In this document: positions 23,408 to 35,315 of the stretch, piece after piece
Position numbering within the stretch: the first letter of the stretch is position 1
Layout of the letters: the number at the start of each line of letters is the position of its first letter
NCBI GenBank assembly: GCA_943737045.1
Contig: CALSFV010000345.1
Span: forward strand, 186,001-250,000
Length of the DNA: 64,000 bases
From: Parapristionchus giblindavisi
Taxonomy: Eukaryota; Nematoda; Chromadorea; Rhabditida; Diplogasteridae
Reading direction: 5' to 3'
Position numbers and translations under genes: made by a program
Notes under the pieces: generated by a model
The model's database searches: none
Told to the model about the DNA's origin: nothing
Seen by the model: the letters and a program-made list of their open reading frames with translations, nothing else

Positions 23408-26400
23408 CCCCTCTTCTTCTCTATTTCTTTGACATCATCAATCATCTTCTATTCTCTCTCCATTCTATTTCACCATCTCAATATCAATCACACATCACAC
23501 ATCAATTATTGTATTAGATAGATATTTCGAAACGTTCTATACTATCTCAACGTCTTCGTCTTCTTTTCTTCTCTTCATCTTCTATGATTCATCGGTTCAT
23601 TCCTTCTTCTTTCCCCTTCTTCTCCATTATTATCTACATATAGGAGAATACCTATCTAATCTTCTTCTTCTCCTTCATTTCTTCTATCAACTCTATCTAC
23701 TCTTTCTCTATCTCTGAGTTGTTTCAAGTGGTGTTTCAATTGGTATCTCTCATCCATTCCTTTTCTCTTCTTCATATAGGAAATGATTTGTGAATGATTC
23801 ATCCAATCGATCTTTCTTCTCTTCTCCTTCTCTATCCACCTGCCCACCTCTTCCTTCCTCTTCCTCCTTCTCTTCTTTCATTCACAGTAAATAGTTCCGG
23901 TCCATAATCTCTACTCGATGAGGCATGAATATATGGATGGAATAGTTGATGTGTACTCTCATTTCAATTGAAGATATGAGAGAAGAGAAGAGGTGAGAAA
24001 AGGAATGGAGATGGAGAGAGAGTCAAAGTAAGAAGAGGGCGAGATAGAGAGAGAGAGGAGAGGGGTAGAGATAGACAGTTGTTATCGTCTATCATCATCA
24101 CGAGTTCATTCTCTCTCTCTCTCTTTTCCTTTTTTGCCTTTCTCTATCTTCTCATCGTATAAGTTCAAAAGAATTCAATGTTCTTCATTGTCTTTATGTT
24201 ATTTCCATAGTTTATCCAAAGTGAACTCTTCATTCATTCATTCATTCATTATCCATTCTTTCCCCCTTCATCTTCTCATTTGAACACTTCATTAGTTCTC
24301 TTTTCCTTCTTTTCTTCTTCTTCTTCTTCTTTACATTTTCCCCATAACTTCCTTCGTTTTTCTTCATTCTTTTCTCCTTATTCTTAATGTATTTTCCGTC
24401 CCTCTCCCTCTCCTTCTCCCTCTCTCCCTCTCTCCCTAGGTGCCCCTTTGCTCAACAATCAATAATGAGTGTGTCATTGGTGTGTGTTGTCTGTTGTTAG
24501 CAACACCCAGATGTGGAGAGTAGAGATTGGAATGGAGAGGGAGATTGAGAGGGAGAGGGAGGGGGGGGGGGAGTGGTAGCGAATTCAAAGAGTATAGCCG
24601 CTCTCTCTCATTCTTTTCCTTTCCTTCATTTCACTCTTCTTCTTCCGTTTATTCACTTATCTTTCTTATGATTTCATTTATCATAATCTATTCACTTTCT
24701 TGTTTTAACTTTTCAACTTTATTTAAATATTTTGTCACTGCCAATATTGGACATGAGATCTACGAAGATAGCCAATGAGTGTATGTGATATGAATTATCC
24801 TTTTTCTTCAATGTCTTTCAGTTTATATTCAATTATATTGAATGTAGTTGAATGATAATAAGAGAAGAGAAGAAGGTATTGTAGTAGTCACAGCATGAAG
24901 CTCACTTAGTCATTCATTCTACTCTATTATATTCTCCCATTCATATGTCAAATAGTTGTATGATTTCTCTCCCTCTCCCTTTCCGTCTTCCTCTCCCTCT
25001 CCTTCTCTATACTCTCGATCGGCACTTGATTCTATCTATACTTGACAAGTAGAGAGTAGTATACTAGTTTCCATGTCCACTTCGTCAATCGATATCGTAT
25101 CGTTTACTCTATCGATTAATATATGGTATTTGTGTAACTATGGGAACGTCTCTCTCTATCTGTGTATCTTATCTCTAAGCTCATTCGCATTGATATGAGA
25201 GACATTATGAGGAAATATTTGATAGATATTTGTTCATCTAGTTTATTATCATTCAATCTAAATGGTCTGTATTATTGATTGATCTTTGTAACATGTCTTG
25301 ATATTGTTTACAGTACACCTTTATGTACTCTTCATTCTTCTTGTCAATACACGTTAGATATTGTTTGATGGACTGAGGATGATCTACTTTCATTCACTTC
25401 ATTCACTACACTTTAATATACTCCATCTTCATTCATTCCACTTTATCATCAACTTGATTTCTTCTTCTTATATGTGTTGTTGAAGTTTGTATGCATATGA
25501 CATTGCTTATCCCTCTCTGTTCCTCTACTTCTACCTCTATCTATTTCTTATTCCCTTCACCATATTCATTCTCGTTTCGTTGTGTATCCTTATTCATTTT
25601 CATTCATATATCCAATGGATAAAGAATCAAGCAGAGGGTATAGTAGAGTACATTACTTCGTTTAACCATTCTTCTTCTTCTTCCTCTTCATTCTTCTACT
25701 TACTATTATCATGAGAATGATTCACTTGCTTTCGTTTTCTTCCTTTTCTTCCTTATGAACAATAGAAGGAAGAAGGTCTTCTGAAGTATTTGAGAGATTC
25801 TTCTCTCTATAGATGAAGGAACTTGAGTACTTCTTCTTATACTTCTCCATCTTTTCATCTTTACACTCATTGAATGTATTCACTCATATCCCATCAAAAT
25901 GAATGATGAGAGTAATGATTGAATGTTATGGAATGAATGGGAAGAGTTGAGAATGAATCATCTAATGCCAATGAATGAATGATGTGAATAGATGATTGGA
26001 GAGAAGATGAACGTTCTATTCAATATGGAGATAGAGAGAGAGAATGATTGAATGATCATTCATTCATCATCATCTTCTTACTTTCTATTACTTCTTCATA
26101 GTCTATAGTTCTTCTTCTCAAATCAGAAGAGAGAGAGATTAGACCATGTGCCGTAATGGGATAAGTAGAAGAGATCTCTCTTCCTCTCCCTTTCTCCCTC
26201 TACCTCTTACTCTTCATTCAATAATACCGTCATCATCTTTGTCATGACTTGAGTTCTTGAATTGTTTACATGATATAGTGTCCATTCCCTTCACATCTTT
26301 CTCCTTCTCAATTTCACACGAAATTGGAAAAATAGAAAGGGCGATTATATATTGACAAATTTCATCATATATTCTCATTTCTGATAGTTGTTATTCATAA

Positions 26401-27124
26401 GGATAGATAGATAGATAGAGAGGGGGAATAGTATATAATGATTAGATGATAAGCTCTTGATGTCTTGTGATTATTGTGTACAAAGTGTATTGATCGAATG
26501 AATGAAGAGAAGAGGGAATGAATCCATTAATACACTCTAGTTCATTCCATTCCCCTCTTCATCTCCTATCATCATAATCATCATTCATTCATTCCTCCAT
26601 TTAATCGTTCCATTCCCATACACTTTATGCCTACCTATCTATACTCTCCTCTATTGATTGATTACTATGATATTATTGATAGATAGTTTGGTTGATAGAG
26701 ATTATTATTCCTCTCGACTCTCAATTGTATAGGGTTCACATTTGTTTCCGCCCTTTTCCGTCTTCTACCTCAATCATAAATGGAAACATGAACGACATAC
26801 ACATTCTCTTTCTCTCCCTCTCCCTCTCCCTCTCCCCCCCCTCTCCCTCTCCCTCCCTCTCCTTCTTCCTTCTTCGTTCATCGTCATCTTCTTCATTGTC
26901 TTCCTTTTGTCTTCTTCATCTTTCAACAATTCTATCATGGCATTCTATTCATATTCATATTCATCTTCTTCCTCTTTTCTTCTTCTTCTTCTTCATCCTT
27001 ATATTCTTTCTCCTTTCTGTTCATCTTCCCTCTTATCTCCTTTCTTTCATATTCATTTTATTAGTCTCATTCTCCGTTCTCCCCTCATCAATCAATCAAT
27101 CGATATCTCATCATTCTCTTCAGG

Positions 27125-28095
27125 ATGTCAATTCCTCTACCGAAGGCTCCTTCTTCTCATCTTCCATCTACTCGAATCGATGCATTATGGGATGCTGATG
27201 CACCCAAATATCGTGTATTCTGTCGGTTAGTACTGTATCTATTCATTTATTGATTGATTGGATTATGAGGATACGGTATTGATTGAGTGATTCAATAAAT
27301 AATATTGATTGATTGCAGTAGAGTACATGTTCTTCGTGCAGCTACAATAATCGGATATGCTCAATTGGCTCTTCTAGCCATCTTCACTACTCTTCTTCTA
27401 TTCGTATATGGACAAGCGATGTTCAGTGATCTACCTGCTGATCATTGGGTAGTTCATACTGGAGATAAGTGAGTTCATCGCCCATATCTCATATTGATCT
27501 TTGATCTTTGATCTCTTTAGATATCTGACATCATTAGTGACCGCAGTTGGTCTTCAACTGTGTCTTGTCCTTATGCTCCTTCATGGAATTAGATCAGAGA
27601 GAAGATCATATCTTCTTCCTTTCATTGTATTTGCTACTCTTGCTGCTGTCATGGCTGGAGTTCAGGTGAGACACAATGAGATTACTGTATCTGTCTGAGA
27701 TGTTTAGTCTTGGATCTGGTATACTGTAATTAGATAAATGATATGGAATGAATGAAATGAATGAATAATATGTATGATTATAGATTTCATTTGATCTCTC
27801 ACATCGTCTTCATGGAACTTCTACTTTGATCTCTCATTTGATTGGAATCGTTATTCATGTATGGTGTATTCATGTCATGTGGAGATGTTATTGTTATCTT
27901 GGAGATAAGAAGGTACCCTAACCCCCTCCACTCTAATCTTATCCTAATGAATCAATAATTAAGGTTGCTGAACACATTGGAGAACAACTCCAGGCTACGA
28001 CTCTCGCCTTCTCCTTTGATTATCCTCAACCTCCTTCATATGCTGACGTCGCAGCTTCTGTTCCAGCAGAGAAACGTCCTCTCTCTATGGCCTAA
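27125..28095 (+). CDS. Four-transmembrane protein with PPxY tail (LAPTM4-like?), 5 exons, 218 aa
   Basis: Exons 27125-27225, 27319-27468, 27521-27665, 27784-27912 and 27964-28095 join in phase to 218 aa. The ATG follows CTCTTCAGG, an acceptor-like site suggesting spliced-leader addition at 27123/27124. About 45 polar N-terminal residues precede four hydrophobic helices (IIGYAQLALLAIFTTLLLFV; VGLQLCLVLMLLHGI; LLPFIVFATLAAVMAGV; LISHLIGIVIHVWCIHVM). The cytoplasmic tail carries FDYPQPPSYADV, which holds a PPxY motif of the kind that binds WW domains of NEDD4-type ligases. Topology plus tail recalls lysosomal LAPTM4 proteins, but the loops do not clearly match, so the family name is tentative. 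The third intron acceptor carries a GATCTTT repeat. Confidence 0.8.
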
Positions 28096-28699
28096 ACTAC
28101 TCCATTTGTATAGTTGACCTACCGTACTACAGAACACCAGATTGTATACAGTAGTCATCTCATGTTCCTCCCTCCCCCATCCCACCATTGTATTCATTTG
28201 TACAATTACCAATACAAATATGTAAATGAATGATGTCTATTCTTCCTTCCCCTCTTGTTTCCTTCTTCTATTCCCCCTTTTCTCTTCAATTCTCTCCATT
28301 CTTCCTCAATGTACAGTACTAACCTCTATAAGAAGTCCAATCAATTTATCGTCAAACCACAATCTTGTTAAACTCTTCTTCCCTTCCCTTCCCCTCTTCT
28401 TCCCCCATGATCCCTTCCCCCATCTACCGTAGTTTCTTCTTACCGTAGTCCGACTACATACAAAACGAGGTCACCCTCTCCATTGTTCTCTCTCACATAC
28501 TACATTCTTCTCCAGGTTCAACAAATTTACCGTCTCTAAACGTTGAATAAATATGTTATCTCGAACCGTATCGCCTAATATTACAATTTTATCGTTAAAG
28601 TAAAAGCAAATGTGCTCACAAAATCGAAATACTTTTCCTGACTGCACTAATACTATCTGTTTTGTTTTTAAAAAGTGTTTAAAAAATTTGCAAAAATTT
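28096..28699. other. Spacer, no gene seen
   Basis: The 3' flank of the four-TM gene, rich in CT tracts and TACCGTA-type words. No exon or RNA gene was recognised before the tRNA-Lys. Confidence 0.5.
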
Positions 28700-28772
28700 A
28701 GCCTCGTAGGGGGCTCGAACCCCTGACATTCAGATTAAAAGTCTGACGCTCTACCAACTGAGCTAACGAGGC
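28700..28772 (-). tRNA. tRNA-Lys(TTT)
   Basis: Minus-strand cloverleaf: acceptor stem GCCTCGT/ACGAGGC, A box TAGCTCAGTTGG, anticodon loop CTTTTAA with anticodon TTT flanked by CAGA/TCTG, and B box GGTTCGAGCCC. A T run follows at once on the minus strand (AAAAATT at 28692-28698 on the plus strand), fitting Pol III termination. No intron. Confidence 0.95.
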
Positions 28773-30757
28773 TACGGGTTGAGTGGTGAAAAGGGGTGTA
28801 ATAATGTCAGTGAATATTCTATAAACAATGGTGTGTTCAGGAATCAATAAATAGAAAATAATGATTAATAATAATATCATACTGTTCTTCATCATCATAG
28901 TGCCGCTTATTCTAGATAATTAATTTGGTCAAATCATAAAATCCAACTACCGTACCCTTCTCTAAGCGATTACCGTATCCCAGAAAATACATTAACCAAA
29001 TCTAATTGTTTATTTTGGTAATTGAATCACTTCGCACTATTTATCAGTTTGTACCCAGTAGAATATTATCAATTGCAATTATTTTCTACAAGCATTTTAT
29101 TTGACACAATTTTATCATGCTCCTATCCAATTCGCACGTTTCAACGAGAATTTCGTGAGTGTGAGGGATAAGGAAATGGAATGTCTCATGTGAGCAAGTA
29201 TGTAGTCATTAATTGATTGATAGTTGATCATCTATATCGAACGCTTGATACTACATGACCTATCGTTTATTATTATATCAATAATGTGTACATACAAATG
29301 ACTATGGCTTTGGATTCTCAATATATTCTGACTCTCACAGTCAGATTGTCAGATGAGAGATTAGTATTCGAATAGTTACATCAAACCTACGAGAGTCCGT
29401 CGGTTCTCTTGTAATTCTCTCAAGATCTAATCAGGAGAAATCTAACATTGTTTTTGGCTTTATCAGATCTTGATTTCTCCTGATTATATTTTATTTCTGA
29501 TCCATTAACAATAAAGATCTCAGTAGTACGGAAGCAAGGAAAATTATTTATTCAACGACGAAGATGAACGAATAATTTTAAAACAACAATAAATTCAGTA
29601 ACGCGAGATTCAGTACAAAGAGATCTTCTGTGTTTTTCATCGAAGTATTAACCCGCATAATAAAGAAAGAATAAAGGCGAATCGAAATAAATAATATTAT
29701 AGACTATATATACATATATAATATTATAGACCAATTATTAATAAATAATGATTAATTATGATTAAATGTAGTTGTAAAAAAATTTAATAAATAAGAAGAT
29801 AAGTAAATTGAGTAGCTGTAAGATATAAGATGACTGAATCAATGAGAAAGTGACAAAGTAATGGGATAAAGGATGAGATACCATCAGAATTACATTGATC
29901 ATTATTTGATTACCTCGTGTCGTTCTAGCTTTGAAGGGCGATCGGTCTTTCCTGGTTTTTTGGTCGTATCTTGGTTGTGTACTGAAAAATGGACGTTTAG
30001 AGGCAATAAATATAGAGAGTACTATTTATATAAAGAAATACAATATCAAAAGTATTGTATTTAAAATTCAAAACGTAAATTATTTTCCTTTAGCTATATT
30101 GGAAAGTATCTCAGTCACAAATATCAAACTGAAAAATATCGTGGATCCACTACTTTAACTAGCTACTGTAAGATTAAATATTTAATACTGTACATATTTT
30201 GCCATGCCTATTGTGTAATTGTATCCAAACCTTATCTTATTAAGTGGTATTGCATTTGCCTTACGTTCCACCGCCGTAATGACGGATACATCCACGTAAA
30301 CTTTGCAGAGTCGAATTGAATTTTGCCATAATATTTTTGTAGCATTTTCCCGGAAGTAAATAGAAGAAGAAGGAAAAATTATTTTATTACTTGAATATTC
30401 TCCACTTCTTTGTAAATGGTGTATAATTTAATGAAATATTAGAAATATTTTCCTAACAAACATCATATGCATAAAGTAAAAAAAATGTGAAAATCATTTT
30501 CAAACAACAAAAGGTAAAAATTTTAGTGCCATTCGATTGCACAGTACATTACATTTCGCCCTTTTTCATGCGAATAAATCCAATGCGAAACGACTCCACT
30601 CATCCACTCATCCGTGGCCGGCCACTCCGTAGATGCTCCGTCGATACTCCACTAATCTCCAATATGTCTCTGAGACATAACAGCCATGGGCTCATCCTCC
30701 ATCACCACACAGATCATACACTCAGATGAGAGGGCCATTATAGTCGACTAGAGACTA
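28773..30757. other. AT-rich spacer with one hairpin, no protein gene seen
   Basis: About 2 kb with no spliced frame. A clear inverted repeat lies at 29429-29485, where TAATCAGGAGAAAT pairs with ATTTCTCCTGATTA around a loop of about 25 nt. The last 150 bp are noticeably more GC-rich and lead into a tRNA-like locus. Confidence 0.5.
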
Positions 30758-30828
30758 CCTCAGATGGGCATCGAACCTACGTGCGTCGTATCACAAAGCA
30801 TAACGCCTTACCGCTGCGCCATCTGAGC
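30758..30828 (-). tRNA. tRNA-like gene or pseudogene, anticodon unclear
   Basis: On the minus strand it begins GCTCAGATGGCGCAGCGG (acceptor half plus A box), has a B box GGTTCGATGCC and ends ATCTGAGG, so six of seven acceptor pairs form. The D and anticodon arms fold poorly: the loop contains CTTTGTG, which would read TTG (Gln) if shifted by a bulge. The T stem has mismatches. It is either a degenerate tRNA, a tRNA-derived repeat, or an unusual nematode tRNA with an altered arm. Confidence 0.5.
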
Positions 30829-31325
30829 ACCCGGACGGTGACAGATCAGAAGCACTCAAAGATATCGACGTCTCGTTGTTCGCTGAGCTAACTTACCATA
30901 TGTGTAACACATTGAATAAACCATTTTTAAACATAATGAATTGAACAAAGGTTACATAAATATTCTATTAGAAAGTCAAAATAACAGGAAAAGTTAGAAT
31001 AAATAAATAATCCTCGAAGTATAGAATAATTCAACTGGAATGGTACGGCTGTCAATCAATACAAATGAATAGATTGACGAACGGAACCACTCTAGATGAA
31101 TATTCATTGAGGATAAAGGAAGTAAATGAAGAAGAATGTGATGGATGATGATCAGATTGAGATGATATGATAGGAGAATGATATGAAATAGTTGATGAGA
31201 TAATAGTGAATAGAGAAGAGAATGAAGTGAGACTGATCTTTGAAGAACTTAATGAGGAAATTAATGAAGGGATGGTATAGAGAGCGTGGGAGGGGAGAGG
31301 AGAGACAATAGAGAGGGAGGAGGAG

Positions 31326-31370
<45 letters not shown>

Positions 31371-32872
31371 AGGGAGGGAAGAGAGATAGAGAGAACGATA
31401 ACAGGGATGGCTCCTTTAATCTTTTGATCTTTCATCACATTCTTCTTTGGTCAAAAGGATCTTTGAAAGAGAATGAATAGATGGAGAGAAATCAATAAGA
31501 GTTTAACTTACTCTAGTAATCAATAGATCCATCCCATCTGAATTCAATTGAATTCACCTTGAATTATCACTGGAATAGCAATGATCACCCGCAGGACTTC
31601 GTATGCCTTGAATAACGTGTTGTACCTTTATCATTTTAGTATTCAATATGTAGATGATTAAGTAGATGAATGTAGATGATACATTGAAGATGAATAGAAT
31701 GAGAATAGAGAAATGACGAGAGAAGACTAATATATGAATGATTGTAAATGGAATGAATGAATTGAATGAGGATAGATGGAATGAATACGTGACAAATGAA
31801 AGATCTTTTATTGTCAGACTAGAAAGTAGAAGAATAAAGAAGAAGTGATTACAATATATCCCCTCAGAGATCATTTCAAGTTCTTCTTTGGGATAATCAT
31901 CAATGAGAAATCTAATGAGTTAAGATGATTATTGATTAGAATGAATAGATTATACTTACTGATTGATAGAATAAAGAATGAAGAAAGATAAAATCGAAAT
32001 GATAAAAGAACAAAAAAGGGAAGTATGAATTGATAGTGAGTGATCATTGTATCATTTGATTCAAAATGATCTCTGATATATTCATTCATTCATTGTCCTT
32101 TCATTATCTATTATCTCATCTCTAATCTATTCTTATGATTCTCATTCATCGATAGATTGATCTTTGAACTTTGTCGTCTGGTTATCGACCACCCACACAG
32201 TTCCCCCAATTAAAGAAATACCTCCAAGCTAGTTGGATCCGTCTATACTGTGTCACGTAGTGAAAGAAAATGAATGTGTGTGACTAAAATGTACTTCTTT
32301 GTCTATCTCTAAGACAAGATCAAGATTTCATAGATCATTCATTGATTGTCTGGACCTTAGACAAGTTTCATTCGACTTCCATTTACATAAATCCTTTCCC
32401 TCAATCAATATTCTTCATTATGATCTCTTTTAATCTGATTCCAATTCATTTTTTTATCTTATCAGCACCTTTTTGCAGAAGATTAGCAGAGGATATTTGC
32501 TGGAAACTTCTTAAATCTCTGACTATGATAGATTGTTTTCCATTCGAAATCGAAATAGGTAAATGAAGTACACGATACACACGAGAACATTCTTTTCATC
32601 TATTAGCTCTGCTTCAAAGTTCAACATTTCAAAGTTGTGATCTAAGGAAGTCATTCAACTTTTGCTCCTTGTCTGTTGATGCAATAGGCGAGTAGAATGG
32701 AGAACGAACTCGAACCCTCTGCTGACAGAAAGATATACGAATTGATTCATTCATAAGACAATTATTCATGAGATAATTCAGTTATTTGTTTTATTTCTCA
32801 GTTATTGACAATTAGTAGATATGAGTAATGTGTTGAGTGGGGAAGAGTTCGAGTTGGAAGTAGTAGTGAGTC
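30829..32872. other. Spacer with (AG)n tract and possible membrane-protein fragment
   Basis: A GA-rich tract with (AG)n runs at about 31325-31370. Minus-strand frames at 31554-32089 are very hydrophobic and have candidate GT/AG sites, but I could not join them into a continuous gene: the most hydrophobic frame hits a stop upstream. They may be a decayed gene or chance. The rest (32100-32870) shows nothing. Confidence 0.4.
31581..31633. repeat. Copy 2 of the ~55-nt element at 8168-8222
   Basis: Starts ATGATCACCCGCAGGACT and aligns without gaps to the copy in the CEP290-like intron, including the shared TTGTA and TTTATC near its right end. On the minus strand both copies can be read as an in-frame RSPAGD word, so a shared protein-coding origin is also possible. 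Confidence 0.6.
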
Positions 32873-34607
32873 TATCGGCATCCTTTACATGGAGGAATAG
32901 TTGGATACTTTCTCATATGATAGTACATGTGATGAATTGGTTGAAGAATAAGGAATAGAGTGAGAGGAAGTAGTGCAGAGTAGATAATAATCGTCCCATG
33001 AATACAACTCATGACTCCTATTGATATTGCTGATGTACAACGAATACATGCTAAACTGAATAACTGAAATGATCAAAGATCAAAGATCAAAGAACAAAGA
33101 TCAATATTACTAACCTTCATTCGCCATAAATACGTCACTTCGTATTTAGATTGAGCAAATTGCCTTTCTAAGAGTTTCACATGACATCGTTTCATCTAAA
33201 TTCTTTATATTTAAAAAAAATACTACAATAAGATGTGGTAGATAAACTTACCAATATGATCAAATGTATCAATAGAGTTAGTAATGTTAGAATTATATTA
33301 GCCAATGTTATTGGTGAATAGAATGTATTATCTTCATTTGCAATAAAAGCAACGATAATCAGTACAGCAGAAGCAATCATCCAAAAGTAGAGAAATTAAA
33401 AATCAAAGATCAAAGATTAAAGATCAAACTACCATTTCTAGTATTAGGAGCGCAATGGTAGTTTTGGAGACTTTCATATATTCGGAATTCCTAATTCCAG
33501 CCACACTTTGTCTTTCTTCTCCTTTAATCAATAAGATCATTTTCAATCAATAATTGAATGACTTACCAGGTACAAGATTCGGTTCATTGTCTTTACTACC
33601 AGCTTCCCTTGTTGGACATTCTTTTCTCAAATTGTAGATAATGTTTAAAAAAATATTTTTATTCCAATTTAAATATTCTGTCATATCTACTATAGTATAG
33701 ACTACATACAGAATAAATATAAATGGTTATTTATTCACAATCAATAGATGATCTAATGTATATATTTATCAGATATGGATGACCCTATCTGATCTATCTA
33801 CTATCTCGACCATATTCCTATAGATAAATATATTGTTTGTCAATATACTTACGATTTTCTCATATAATCCGTCTCAATACTTTTCTCAACTGTTTTCACA
33901 TCATTATTATTATTAGTCTTATCATCATCTTCATCAGACTTCGATTTATCTTTTTTATCTTTCTTACTTTGATCTCTTCGACTAACCTATAATCATCTTA
34001 TCAATCAATATAATCAATCAAATCATTTACTTCACTCTTATCTTTTCTACTTTTCTCACTATTCTTCACTACATATTTTATTTCATCATCAGTTGGAGGT
34101 CCCATATCTAATTCTTTCTTCTCTTCTTTCACTGGAGATGGTTCTGAATGATATATAATTAAAGTCTAAACTAATCAATAATATCTTTACTCAAGTATTC
34201 CTTCTTCATCGTAATCGATGCAATATTTCTTTTCCATAATGGAACATAGGGATCAATTTGATCATCTATCGATTCCTTATCATTACTCATTGATTTCTCA
34301 CTTATCTCTTCAGACTTTTCACTTTTCTTTGACTCTACAAAATGATTATGTTGTATTATTGATCGATTAAAAATGAACCAACTTATTGATTCATTTCGAT
34401 CATTCTTCGATGATTTTGTACTCTTCACTGATTTCTCCGATTTAATTCTTTCGCTCTTTCTTGATAAACTTTTCTCTGATTTATATCTGCAAAAAGGTTT
34501 ATTTAAATTATTTGCTTTTATCATACATTGATTTTATCTTATCCTTGAAACTAAATGTTAGCCTTAACAAGAAGTTAACCATAATATACAAACCTTGCAC
34601 TTGACAT
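32873..34607 (-). CDS. Unrecognised multi-pass membrane protein with long Ser/Lys/Glu-rich N-terminus
   Basis: Minus strand: a 14-nt first exon (34594-34607, MSSA plus a split Arg codon) splices in phase to a highly charged region rich in SEKS/KSEK words. Further exons continue (for example DPYVPLWKRNIASITMKKEY; KEEKKELDMGPPTDDE; KKDKKDKSDEDDDK). The C-terminal third is hydrophobic: TTIALLILE, MIASAVLIIVAFIA, IILTLLTLLIHLIIL and SIGVMSCIHGTIIIYSALL, ending PPCKGCR at TAG 32873-32875. This suggests three or four membrane helices behind a disordered cytoplasmic tail. One junction, between about 33425 and 33390, has no AG acceptor, so either a base differs or the model is wrong there. No family was recognised. 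Confidence 0.6.
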
Positions 34608-35315
34608 TGTGAGTAACGACCGAGTAAGGAAAACTATAAAAACAAGAATGAAGTAATCTAATTGAATATATTTGCAATGATTGTATAGAATTTGTTTGTT
34701 ATTAATTTGTTCATTTCATAGCAAACATCCTTATTTATGAAATGTTTACATTTTTTTAAAATTACTACCAAATCCGTTAAACCTTAACGGATTTGACAAT
34801 TATGACTGTATGTAGACATCTTATGTCCTCTAGAAGATCCTGTCCGTCCATTATAAACCATTGCACTGAATAGATTGTGCCCACTTTCATAATCGGTCTT
34901 TCTTCAGTTGTGCTCTGTTCTTTCTTGCTTCTCTTATACCTACACCGTTTACTTTCCATGAATTGACTTGAATGCTAATTTGATAATCAATTCATCTTCT
35001 TACACATCTTAATGAATTGTATACCGTATCTCACTTCTAATAATAATATACTTTATGCGGTGCTAAAGTAAAGTATAATTTCTCTATAAATGGTATGTTT
35101 ATTTGATGTAGATGATGATAAATATTAGAATCATTAATCATCTTTATTTCAATTAATTGTCACATAGAATAGAACCCGTGAAGTACAATTAAAAGTCATT
35201 CAATTACTCTAAATTTGCGAAAAAAAGGATCATTATTAAACCCGGTTGAACACTGTAGATACTGTATATGAGATCATGGGATTGGATTGTAGTTTGATCT
35301 TTGATCTTTGATTTT

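Larger units (their letters stand above)
19739..27124. other. 7.4-kb gene-poor region, pyrimidine-rich low complexity
   Basis: No gene with splice support was found on either strand. Long stretches are CT-, TTC- and CTCTCC-rich, with ATTC-type 4-mers. Open frames here (for example 22718-23140 and 26692-27230) are Ser/Leu/Phe shadows of simple sequence. A poly-C run lies near 20358 and a (TTC)n run at 21751-21778. One foldback element and one microsatellite are listed separately. It is unusually long for this window and may hold regulatory DNA or noncoding transcripts that cannot be read by eye. Confidence 0.6.

Noticed and set aside
23183..23521. Frame with poly-Tyr/poly-Leu
   Set aside because: Direct product of the (TTA)n microsatellite.
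26692..27230. Two overlapping open frames of over 160 codons before the four-TM gene
   Set aside because: They are Ser/Leu/Phe-rich translations of CT-rich simple sequence, overlap in two frames and run into the real start at 27125.
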